From CAZDDW01 sp964480695 (GTDB taxonomy: Bacteria; Patescibacteriota; Patescibacteriia; UBA9934; CAZDDW01), in the NCBI GenBank assembly GCA_964480695.1, contig CAYZPO010000058.1:1-6738 (forward strand): a stretch of DNA of 6,738 nucleotides. The letters are read 5' to 3'. The position numbers were made by a program, and so were the translations under genes. Numbering within the stretch: the stretch's first letter is position 1; each line of letters begins with the position of its first letter. This document shows, in pieces, positions 1-4,920 of the stretch. The notes beneath the pieces were generated by a model, which saw only the letters and a list, made by a program, of their open reading frames with translations, ran no database searches and was not told where the DNA came from.

Positions 1-78
1 AGTAATAATGATTATTACTATGAAATTGAGGCAAGTGTATCTCTTGTACCATTTGCTTTAGGTAGTTGGGATAATTAA
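1..78 (+). CDS. C-terminal tail of a PilX-like pilus protein (partial)
   Basis: Only the last 25 codons are in the window; reading frame 1 is open from the first base to the TAA at 76-78. The end of the protein reads VSLVPFALGSWDN. The complete PilX-like gene at 1955-2329 ends in VTLSPFLITEWDN, so both share the pattern V-S/T-L-x-P-F-x-x-x-x-W-D-N-stop. I infer that this is a paralogue of that gene and the first visible member of the minor-pilin operon. It lies 12 nt upstream of the next gene on the same strand. The N-terminus, with any prepilin leader, is outside the window, so the assignment rests on the tail and the context alone. Confidence 0.6.
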   Translation, partial: SNNDYYYEIEASVSLVPFALGSWDN

Positions 79-90
79 GTTTATAAATAT

Positions 91-534
91 TTGACCTCAA
101 TCCAACAACAAGGCTTTACTTTGGTGGAGGTGATAGTTACTTTGGCTATTATTGTAGTTGTGGCAGCAGCCAGCATCCCTCTTTATAGTTATTGGCAAAA
201 TATGGATTCCCTGGATTCATCTCGGTTCATGATTTTGCAAGACATTCGTTCAGCTCAAGCCAGTTCAATTGCTGGAGAAAATCAGTCCTCTTTCGGGGTC
301 TTTTTTTCTTCAACTGAATACATTATTTATCAGGGTGATGCTTACACTTCCAGAGAACCGGCCAAGGATATAATAAGATATTTGAAAGATGATCTGGTTC
401 TGTCTGGATTGTCTGAGGTGGCTTTTGAGAAAGAGACCGGGACGTCATCTACTACTGGCACCCTTGTTATTACTAATACAAAGACTAATAATACAGAAAG
501 TATCACTGTTAATGAGGTTGGTCTGATTTATTAA
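91..534 (+). CDS. GspH/FimT-like minor pseudopilin
   Basis: This is a 147-residue prepilin-like protein. The leader is short (MTSIQQQG), with peptidase cleavage expected after Gly8, followed by FTLVEVIVTL with the conserved Glu at +5 and a hydrophobic helix to about residue 29. The rest resembles the GspH/FimT fold: a helix with LQDIRSAQ (49-56), then beta-rich sequence ending in the family-typical ITVNEVGLIY. These proteins sit in the inner membrane and help prime or cap a type IV pilus or type II pseudopilus. The start is TTG at 91, the only possible start after the in-frame stop at 76-78, and no Shine-Dalgarno site precedes it. The next gene begins 1 nt after the stop. The prepilin class is certain; the GspH subtype is inferred from fold pattern and gene order. 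Confidence 0.85.
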   Translation: MTSIQQQGFTLVEVIVTLAIIVVVAAASIPLYSYWQNMDSLDSSRFMILQDIRSAQASSIAGENQSSFGVFFSSTEYIIYQGDAYTSREPAKDIIRYLKDDLVLSGLSEVAFEKETGTSSTTGTLVITNTKTNNTESITVNEVGLIY

Positions 535-535
535 A

Positions 536-1438
536 ATGAGTATTTTTAAGCTTAAAAATGGAGTAAGTTTAATTGAGGCACTGATTGCCATGGGTCTGTT
601 TTTTGTTTTTGCCACCGGAGCAATTGTTTTAACTTTTCGATATCTTAATACTATTCAACGTTCAATTGACTTATATAATGTTGAGACAATTGCTACAGAA
701 AGCATGGAAGCGGTTTATGGGATCGCTTATGATTCTTGGGCTTCAATGGTTGATGGAACCTATGGATTAGATTCTGGGAGTGGATCATGGGAATTTGATG
801 GTAGCCCTGATCTGATTGATGGACGATATACCCGGACAGTTGCAGTTTCTTCAATTAGTCGTGACGTGGACTGTATTTTGGACGAGCTAGGTACTGCTGA
901 TCCAGACAGCAAACAGGTGGCTGTAACGGTTGAGTGGCCATTAATGGGATCAACTCAGAGCAGAGGCTTTAGTAAGCTTTTTACTAACTGGAGAAATCCT
1001 ATACAGTGCCCACCAGAGCCAGAAGGTCCAGGAGGACAAGCTGGGGGTCTTGGTCTTGATGTTGGTGGGGCGTTTCGTGAAGAATTTATTAAGTGGTGGA
1101 ATTTTTTAGTTCTAATTGACAATATAGTAATTACTAATATATCTGATCAACCAGTGACCGTAGATAAAGTCCAGGTGTTTATGGATGAACCATCAATGCG
1201 TATTTTTGGTTTTTATATGGATGGTTCAAAACGTTGGGGTTGGTTTGGCCCGGGTTCTCCTGGAGGGAGTCAATATTCAGGAACTGAATTAAATGTTAGT
1301 GACTATGAAATTGATCCAGGAGAAGATATTACAATTAAGATGTGGTTTTTTACAAGTGGTTATGGCGCAGTGACTTTTAGTATAAATTTTATTATGGAAG
1401 ATGGGACTGAAATTGAAACGGATGAGTTTACTATATGA
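536..1438 (+). CDS. GspI/PilV-like minor pilin with extra C-terminal domain
   Basis: This is a 300-residue prepilin-like protein. Cleavage is expected after Gly9 (KLKNG), giving VSLIEALIAMG with Glu at +5 and a membrane helix to about residue 35. The middle has YTRTVAVSSISRD (98-110) and ADPDSKQVAVTVEW (121-134), a strand pattern common in PilV-like proteins of CPR bacteria. Residues 157-180 form a Pro/Gly-rich linker. After it comes a second region (about 185-300) of alternating beta strands, such as LIDNIVITNISDQPVTVDKV, ending DGTEIETDEFTI, which looks like an Ig-type sandwich. GspI/PilV proteins are usually shorter, so the second domain is an addition that could be displayed at the pilus tip; that role is inferred. 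The stop overlaps the next start by 4 nt (ATGA), pointing to coupled translation. Confidence 0.82.
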   Translation: MSIFKLKNGVSLIEALIAMGLFFVFATGAIVLTFRYLNTIQRSIDLYNVETIATESMEAVYGIAYDSWASMVDGTYGLDSGSGSWEFDGSPDLIDGRYTRTVAVSSISRDVDCILDELGTADPDSKQVAVTVEWPLMGSTQSRGFSKLFTNWRNPIQCPPEPEGPGGQAGGLGLDVGGAFREEFIKWWNFLVLIDNIVITNISDQPVTVDKVQVFMDEPSMRIFGFYMDGSKRWGWFGPGSPGGSQYSGTELNVSDYEIDPGEDITIKMWFFTSGYGAVTFSINFIMEDGTEIETDEFTI

Positions 1439-1971
1439 TCAAACAACAGGGAATTACTTTGATTGAGTACACGATCTATATCGGAATCGTTGCTTTTGTT
1501 TTATTGTCTTCGGTTACCTTTGCTTGGGTTATTATTGACGATCAAACTAAACAACAGTCATTAGTTGAAGTTAATGACATGGGGAGTTTTGTTTCTGGTA
1601 AGATCGGCTATGCTGTGAGGCGAGCTGAATCAATTGATGAGTTAACCACTTATGATGTTAACCCGGGTCGGCTAATGATTAATTATCAGGCTGAGCCACA
1701 AATCACTTTTGATACTTATCAGAAAGAAATTACTTTAGGAGATGAAACATTTTTTATTACCAAGCTAAGAAGGCAAGAAGGGGCTAATCCTGCCGTAGAC
1801 ATCACTTCGGATTTGGTTAATGTTACTGAATTTATTATCACTGATTTATCAACGGCCAGTATTGTTACCTTACAACTAACTTTAGGAATTGAAAGAGTAA
1901 ATCCAAGCAATGACAAAACATATGAAGCAGTTATGTCTTGGACACCGTCATTTAGTGTCCGAGAACCATAA
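1435..1971 (+). CDS. GspJ/PilW-like minor pseudopilin
   Basis: This is a 178-residue prepilin-like protein. It has a six-residue leader (MIKQQG), then ITLIEYTIYIGIVAFVLL with Glu at +5 and a hydrophobic helix to about residue 34. The soluble part is a helix (VNDMGSFVSGKIGYAVRRAE, 46-65) followed by strands such as GRLMINYQ, ITFDTYQKEITL and IVTLQLTLGIE. This helix-then-strand pattern, and its place third after GspH- and GspI-like genes, fit a GspJ/PilW-type minor pilin. The start overlaps the previous stop (ATGA). The 3' end overlaps the next gene by about 17 nt if that gene starts at 1955. No Shine-Dalgarno site is visible, so translation is probably coupled. The subtype is less certain than the class. 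Confidence 0.8.
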   Translation: MIKQQGITLIEYTIYIGIVAFVLLSSVTFAWVIIDDQTKQQSLVEVNDMGSFVSGKIGYAVRRAESIDELTTYDVNPGRLMINYQAEPQITFDTYQKEITLGDETFFITKLRRQEGANPAVDITSDLVNVTEFIITDLSTASIVTLQLTLGIERVNPSNDKTYEAVMSWTPSFSVREP

Positions 1972-2329
1972 GAGAGGATTTATCATGATTGTTGCCGTGA
2001 TTATTATCGGGGCAGTTGTTTCGGTTATTCTAGTTTCTACAACTTTAAGCAGTTTAACTCAGCTTAAATCTTCTGATTCTTCTGCTAGAGGAGTTGCTAC
2101 ACGGTATTTTACAGAAGGATGTTTACAAGAGGCATTGATTAGAATGAATTGGAATGAAAATTATAATGGCGGCACGTTCGCTTATAACGGGGGTACCTGC
2201 ACAGTTGCGGTTTCTGGAGTTGGTGGAAACAGAACTTTGGACGTGATTGGTTCTTTTGGAGGATATATCCAGACTTTAAGTGTCGATGTAACTTTAAGCC
2301 CTTTCTTGATTACCGAATGGGATAATTAG
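1955..2329 (+). CDS. PilX-like pilus assembly protein
   Basis: I place the start at the GTG at 1955, giving 124 residues and an N-terminus MSENHKRG followed by FIMIVAVIIIGAVVSVILVS. This is the PilX-type signature: a short basic leader ending in Gly, then a helix without the usual Glu at +5. The open frame extends up to ATG 1910, but that would add an unusual 15-residue extension within the upstream gene. Two cysteines lie in GCLQEAL and GGTCTV and may form a disulfide, inferred from spacing and context. The C-terminus, VTLSPFLITEWDN, matches the partial gene at 1-78. PilX-like proteins accompany minor pilins in pilus initiation or adhesion. It is the last gene of the operon; the next coding region begins 97 nt downstream with its own promoter. 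Confidence 0.75.
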   Translation: MSENHKRGFIMIVAVIIIGAVVSVILVSTTLSSLTQLKSSDSSARGVATRYFTEGCLQEALIRMNWNENYNGGTFAYNGGTCTVAVSGVGGNRTLDVIGSFGGYIQTLSVDVTLSPFLITEWDN

Positions 2330-2377
2330 CTTGTTGTGGATATTTAGTTCAGCTTATTTAAGCGAAGTGTGCTAAAA

Positions 2378-2383
2378 TATAAT
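2378..2383 (+). promoter_or_regulatory. -10 box of the major pilin promoter
   Basis: A perfect TATAAT lies 43 nt upstream of the pilin ATG, which would put the transcript start near 2390 and give a leader of about 37 nt. There is no convincing -35: the bases at suitable spacing (TTATTT at 2354, TTTAAG at 2357) match the consensus poorly. The gap after the minor-pilin operon and the perfect -10 support separate, probably stronger, transcription of the major pilin. Confidence 0.6.
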
Positions 2384-2400
2384 TAATAAAAGTCGATAAT

Positions 2401-2422
2401 TTAAATAAAAAATTAAATAAAA
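2401..2422 (+). repeat. Tandem A/T-rich decamer in the pilin leader
   Basis: TTAAATAAAA occurs at 2401-2410 and again at 2413-2422, separated by AA. It lies in the predicted 5' leader of the major pilin, just before the start codon, where no Shine-Dalgarno site is present. An unstructured A/U-rich leader could help ribosome binding, but that is inference, and the repeat could be chance in such A/T-rich sequence. Confidence 0.5.
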
Positions 2423-2426
2423 TCCT

Positions 2427-2942
2427 ATGCGCAAAGGTTTTACTTTAATTGAGTTGTTGATCGTTATTGCGATCATTGCTATCTTGGCTGCTGTTGTTTT
2501 CGTAGCCTTGGATCCATTAACTCGTTTCCAAGACTCACGTGACTCAAGTCGTTGGTCAGACGTTTCAGCCGTGCTTGACGCCATTAAGGTTGATCAGGTT
2601 GATAATGGAGGTTCGTATGTTGCCTCTGTTACTGGCATGAATGCCGGTGAAGTCTACATGATTGTTGATGGGGCTCTCATGGTTGCAGGTTGTGATGACA
2701 ATAATGCTAACTGTGACACTAACGTTACCGACGATGATAACTGTGTTAACTTGGCAGCGATGGCAACTGAAGGATATTTGGGCAGTGTCCCAATTAGTCC
2801 AGCCGGATCTGTTACTTGGGATTCTGGTGCCGCTGCTGGCAACGAGGGAACTGGTTACACAGCTCAGCGTGATGCCACTGGCATTGTCACTATCCGTGCC
2901 TGTGAGTCAGAGAATACCACAGAAATTTCAGTTTCTCGATAG
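2427..2942 (+). CDS. Type IV major pilin (prepilin)
   Basis: This is a 171-residue classic type IVa-like prepilin. Prepilin peptidase would cut after Gly4 (MRKG), leaving FTLIELLIVIAIIAILAAVV with Glu at +5. This helix anchors the subunit in the membrane and later forms the pilus core. The next segment, LTRFQDSRDSSRWSDVSAVL (31-50), is the alpha-1 continuation characteristic of CPR major pilins. The globular part has four cysteines (89, 96, 106, 159) and an Asp/Asn-rich stretch (90-105) that could be disulfide-stapled and bind a metal. The end has GTGYTAQRD and IVTIRAC, a strand pattern usual for these pilins. It has its own promoter and a strong terminator, as expected for an abundant filament subunit. 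The pilin identity is firm; the metal binding is speculative. Confidence 0.93.
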   Translation: MRKGFTLIELLIVIAIIAILAAVVFVALDPLTRFQDSRDSSRWSDVSAVLDAIKVDQVDNGGSYVASVTGMNAGEVYMIVDGALMVAGCDDNNANCDTNVTDDDNCVNLAAMATEGYLGSVPISPAGSVTWDSGAAAGNEGTGYTAQRDATGIVTIRACESENTTEISVSR

Positions 2943-2957
2943 AATTTCGACAAACAA

Positions 2958-2986
2958 AAAAGACCCTGCCAACGGCGGGGTCTTTT
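2958..2986. terminator. Bidirectional rho-independent terminator
   Basis: A hairpin pairs 2958-2970 (AAAAGACCCTGCC) with 2974-2986 (GGCGGGGTCTTTT) around the loop AAC; it has 13 pairs including one G-U. It is followed by a T-run on the + strand (TTTGTTTTTTATT) and by an equivalent T-run on the - strand. It lies 15 nt after the pilin stop and 5 nt beyond the end of the converging gene, so it probably ends both transcripts. Confidence 0.9.
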
Positions 2987-2991
2987 GTTTT

Positions 2992-3345
2992 TTATTCTTG
3001 ACAGCCATCAATCAGTTCCAAGATCTGGTCATAATGTTCCCGAATAATATGTTCAGCTCGGAATTTTTCAGCAAATTCGGCCAGTTGTTGGCAGACTTTA
3101 ACCAGCGTTTCCTTGTTTGGTTTTTCGAAATCTCCACCAGCCCCTGTAAAACATTGTCTGACCAATTGAGTGATGTTTAAACGTTCTAAATGGGCCCTTT
3201 CTTGTTCTGTAAGGCCGTTATCCACGTCTTTTAGAGATTCGGCCAAAACGGTCTTGTGAGCTTGAGTAAAGCACTCAATTATGGCGTCACGAGCATCAAT
3301 GCTTGAATAAGGCATGGAAGTGTCAATTCCGTAGATGATAGACAT
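2992..3345 (-). CDS. Unrecognised small helical protein
   Basis: This 117-residue protein (MSIIYGIDTS to LELIDGCQE) is not one I recognise. It has no signal peptide or membrane segment. Beyond a short N-terminus (YGIDTSMPYSSIDAR) it looks almost entirely alpha-helical and acidic, with helices around DAIIECFTQAHKTVLAESL, LTEQERAHLERLN, ITQLVRQCF and KETLVKVCQQLAEFAEKF. Cysteines at about 25, 66, 86 and 115 are scattered and make no metal motif. The frame is open for 16 further codons upstream (ATG at 3393), but the likely -10 box (3382-3387) lies inside that extension, so a transcript would start after it; I therefore choose the ATG at 3345. No Shine-Dalgarno site is seen. It is monocistronic, converges on the pilin gene and shares its terminator. 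Confidence 0.75.
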   Translation of the reverse strand: MSIIYGIDTSMPYSSIDARDAIIECFTQAHKTVLAESLKDVDNGLTEQERAHLERLNITQLVRQCFTGAGGDFEKPNKETLVKVCQQLAEFAEKFRAEHIIREHYDQILELIDGCQE

Positions 3346-3360
3346 ATTTTTGATTATTTT

Positions 3361-3408
3361 TGTCGAATTACCACTAAGGTAATTATAACGCATTTTTTAT
3401 ATTCGACA
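3361..3408. repeat. Nested inverted repeats around the promoter of the small helical gene
   Basis: TGTCGAAT at 3361-3368 is the exact reverse complement of ATTCGACA at 3401-3408. One arm overlaps the -35 box and the other lies just downstream of the predicted transcript start. Nested inside is a second perfect inverted repeat, AATTACC (3366-3372) and GGTAATT (3378-3384), which overlaps the -10 box. Symmetric sites bracketing a promoter are typical of repressor operators; the binding protein is unknown. Confidence 0.55.
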
Positions 3409-3411
3409 CAA
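3382..3411 (-). promoter_or_regulatory. Promoter of the small helical gene
   Basis: Read on the - strand, TTGTGT (3411-3406) is followed after 18 nt by a perfect TATAAT (3387-3382). The transcript start would fall near 3375, about 30 nt before the ATG at 3345. This placement is the reason for rejecting the longer start at 3393. Confidence 0.65.
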
Positions 3412-3414
3412 TAA

Positions 3415-3440
3415 ACAGAAAAACGTCTACAAAATAGACG
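3415..3440 (-). terminator. Terminator of the tRNA operon
   Basis: On the - strand, CGTCTA and TAGACG (3440-3435 and 3429-3424) form a 6-bp stem with loop TTTTG, followed by TTTTTCTGT. It begins 7 nt after the encoded CCA end of tRNA-Gly and precedes the -35 box of the next gene, so it should separate the two transcripts. Confidence 0.75.
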
Positions 3441-3446
3441 CTCTTC

Positions 3447-3521
3447 TGGAGCGGGTGACGGGAATCGAACCCGTATCATCTGCTTGGAAGGCAGAGATAA
3501 TAGCCGTTATACGACACCCGC
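3447..3521 (-). tRNA. tRNA-Gly (anticodon TCC)
   Basis: The - strand folds as a cloverleaf. The 7-bp acceptor stem is GCGGGTG/CACCCGC (5' end at 3521). The anticodon arm TCTGC-CTTCCAA-GCAGA carries TCC, which reads GGA glycine codons, and the T arm is ACGGG-TTCGATT-CCCGT. The discriminator base is U (3450), and the 3' CCA is encoded in the DNA (3449-3447). It is the second gene of a two-tRNA operon. Confidence 0.97.
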
Positions 3522-3533
3522 TTTTTGACTTAC

Positions 3534-3609
3534 TGGTCGGGCTGGCGGGTCTCGAACCCACGACCTCATGGTCCCAAACCATGCGCTCTACCTACTGAGC
3601 TACAGCCCG
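3534..3609 (-). tRNA. tRNA-Pro (anticodon TGG)
   Basis: The - strand folds as a cloverleaf. The acceptor stem is CGGGCTG/CAGCCCG with the C1-G72 pair typical of bacterial tRNA-Pro, and the D arm is GCTC...GAGC. The anticodon arm CATGG-TTTGGGA-CCATG carries TGG, which reads CCA proline codons. The T loop is TTCGAGA, the discriminator is A (3537), and the CCA end is encoded (3536-3534). It is separated by 12 nt from tRNA-Gly and is transcribed first. Confidence 0.97.
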
Positions 3610-3623
3610 ATAAATGTGTTGAG

Positions 3624-3652
3624 AGTATAGCAAAGAAATCGATGCCTGTCAA
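3624..3652 (-). promoter_or_regulatory. Strong promoter of the tRNA-Pro/tRNA-Gly operon
   Basis: On the - strand a perfect -35 TTGACA (3652-3647) is followed by a 17-nt spacer and the -10 TATACT (3629-3624), with TGC directly before it (extended -10). The transcript would start roughly 8 nt before the mature 5' end of tRNA-Pro. It is the best match to a housekeeping sigma promoter in the window, as expected for stable RNA. Confidence 0.9.
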
Positions 3653-3655
3653 CGC

Positions 3656-3683
3656 AAAAGCGAGGCTTAAAAACCTCGCTTTT
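3656..3683 (-). terminator. Terminator of the exported-protein gene
   Basis: On the - strand, AAAAGCGAGG (3683-3674) pairs perfectly with CCTCGCTTTT (3665-3656) around an 8-nt loop. The 3' arm supplies a short T-run that ends in GCG. The hairpin starts 11 nt after the stop of the 375-residue gene, and the -35 box of the tRNA promoter begins 3 nt beyond it. Confidence 0.8.
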
Positions 3684-3694
3684 TTAGCTAAATT

Positions 3695-4822
3695 TTAGTA
3701 TGGATACTGGATTGTTGTGACCAATCCCAAGCTACCGCCGTCGATGTATAAGCTGAAGATATCTTCCCCAATTCCGATGAAAAATTCAGTGCGAAAGCGT
3801 AAGGAGACCCAAGTTGCTCCGGCCACGCTGTAATAGTTTCCGTTGCTCAGGTAAACGAACTCCCCGGCTGGGCTGAGAATCAATGTACCGGTTGGGTGCA
3901 CAGCAGCTGAAATCTCCTCGCCGACAGTATAGTTGCCCCAGAACCCATCAGCGATGTCGACTACACGAGTTGACCATTCAGCACCATAAAGATCAGTAGC
4001 GATCTCTTCACTCATAATTTCACGCAAGACAGCTCCTGGTTCAACTGCATAGACTTTAGGTGATGTCTGAAGTTTGACCAAATGAGTTCCTGGTCGGACA
4101 GTCACATTGGCTCCGAGTGGGTAATCGGCCATTTCTTCAGCACTAATTTCTTCAACATCGTCAAAGTCTTCCCACCAAGAATAATAGACTGTGTCGTTAG
4201 GGAAGGCGTGGCGTTTGTTTTCGTCTCCAACAAAGTAGACAGCGGAGTCATATTGAGTATCCGGATCACCATCATCTGGCAGTGTTATCAATCGACCTTG
4301 GTCTGTTGGTTCAACTTCAACTTCAGTCTCAGTTTCTTCTTCCTCTTCGGCTGGATCTTCTTCTACTACATTTAACTCAAGAACCTCGACTGCATCTAAT
4401 TTCCAAACTTCTTCTTCGGTTGAGTTAACTCGCACGTAGCGATAAGGTTCAGTTCCGGTATACGGAATTTCTAGCTCGGTTACACCAATCGGAATCAGAT
4501 CCCACCAGTCGTCCAAAAGATCGTCGTTAACATCGTAAAATTCGACTCTGGCATAAGCTCCGTAGTTAAGTAGGTATAGGTGCAAAGTCAGATTTCCGAT
4601 TCCTTCTTCGCCTTCCCCTAGGTCAAGTTTGATGTATTGATCATCAGCCAGAAAGTCAGCGTAGACTTCATCAGGAGCACCAAGAGCGTTTGAAGGGCTC
4701 AAAACCTGAGTGGTGTTATTAACGATACTGTCAGCGTAAACATCAGTCTCTTCTGCCTGAATTCCTGTCAGTGGCATGAGTAGGAAAGACAGGATTGTGA
4801 AAAAAATAGTAACTTGTCGCAT
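3695..4822 (-). CDS. Exported surface protein with sandwich domain and CPR-type C-terminal module
   Basis: This is a 375-residue protein. Residues 1-23 are a Sec signal peptide (Arg, hydrophobic core FFTILSFLLMPLTG, cleavage expected after IQA). Residues about 25-150 are beta-rich and acidic (SNALGAPDEVYADF, QYIKLDLGEG, ARVEFYDVND, YRYVRVNS), resembling a discoidin or galactose-binding-like sandwich. Residues 153-175 are a Glu/Thr linker. Residues about 177-305 contain YDSAVYFVGDENKRHAFPN, VTVRPGTHLVKLQTSPKVYA and AVLREIMSEEIATDLYGAEW, a pattern I associate with a widespread, unnamed module of CPR exported proteins. A further strand set (EFVYLSNGNYYSV) leads to the C-terminus. There is no obvious sorting signal or C-terminal anchor. 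It is probably secreted or cell-surface and may bind carbohydrate or cell envelope, but that role is inferred. It is a single-gene unit with its own promoter and terminator. Confidence 0.82.
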   Translation of the reverse strand: MRQVTIFFTILSFLLMPLTGIQAEETDVYADSIVNNTTQVLSPSNALGAPDEVYADFLADDQYIKLDLGEGEEGIGNLTLHLYLLNYGAYARVEFYDVNDDLLDDWWDLIPIGVTELEIPYTGTEPYRYVRVNSTEEEVWKLDAVEVLELNVVEEDPAEEEEETETEVEVEPTDQGRLITLPDDGDPDTQYDSAVYFVGDENKRHAFPNDTVYYSWWEDFDDVEEISAEEMADYPLGANVTVRPGTHLVKLQTSPKVYAVEPGAVLREIMSEEIATDLYGAEWSTRVVDIADGFWGNYTVGEEISAAVHPTGTLILSPAGEFVYLSNGNYYSVAGATWVSLRFRTEFFIGIGEDIFSLYIDGGSLGLVTTIQYPY

Positions 4823-4846
4823 ATTTTGAAAGTTTAATTCTTTTTC

Positions 4847-4852
4847 ATTATA
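4847..4852 (-). promoter_or_regulatory. -10 box of the exported-protein gene
   Basis: On the - strand a perfect TATAAT lies 24 nt before the ATG at 4822, giving a leader of about 18 nt without a Shine-Dalgarno site. No good -35 is visible upstream; the bases there are the T-rich tract after the preceding gene's candidate terminator. Confidence 0.55.
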
Positions 4853-4860
4853 TCCTTAAA

Positions 4861-4898
4861 AAGGAAAAAGCGCTACTTACCCGGACGGGTTTTCGCGC
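4861..4898 (-). terminator. Candidate terminator of the GC-rich gene
   Basis: On the - strand GCGC (4898-4895) pairs with GCGC (4873-4870) outside an inner ACCC/GGGT stem (4-nt loop); the stem between them is interrupted. It is followed by TTTTTCC and another T-run. A separate small hairpin, TGGTC-ATCC-GACCA, lies just after the stop at 4915-4902. The interrupted stem makes this less certain than the other terminators here. Confidence 0.5.
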
Positions 4899-4920
4899 AG
4901 ATGGTCGGATGACCAAAGAT

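Noticed and set aside
1436..1438. TGA read as glycine, as in some CPR groups
   Set aside because: TGA ends this gene exactly at the overlapping start of the next one and also ends the transporter; reading through it gives no sensible extension.
1910..1954. Upstream start (ATG at 1910) for the PilX-like gene
   Set aside because: It would give a leader much longer than usual before the Gly, while the GTG at 1955 gives a normal basic leader (MSENHKRG).
2352..2363. Palindrome GCTTATTTAAGC upstream of the pilin promoter as a terminator or operator
   Set aside because: The stem is only 5 bp with a 2-nt loop and no T-run, within chance for A/T-rich DNA.
2662..3180. Long + strand open frame across the pilin 3' part and the terminator
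   Set aside because: It runs out of frame through the clear major pilin, the hairpin terminator and the opposite-strand gene, and its protein has no coherent features.
3346..3393. Upstream start (ATG at 3393) for the small helical protein
   Set aside because: The likely -10 box lies within this extension, so the codons would not be transcribed from that promoter.
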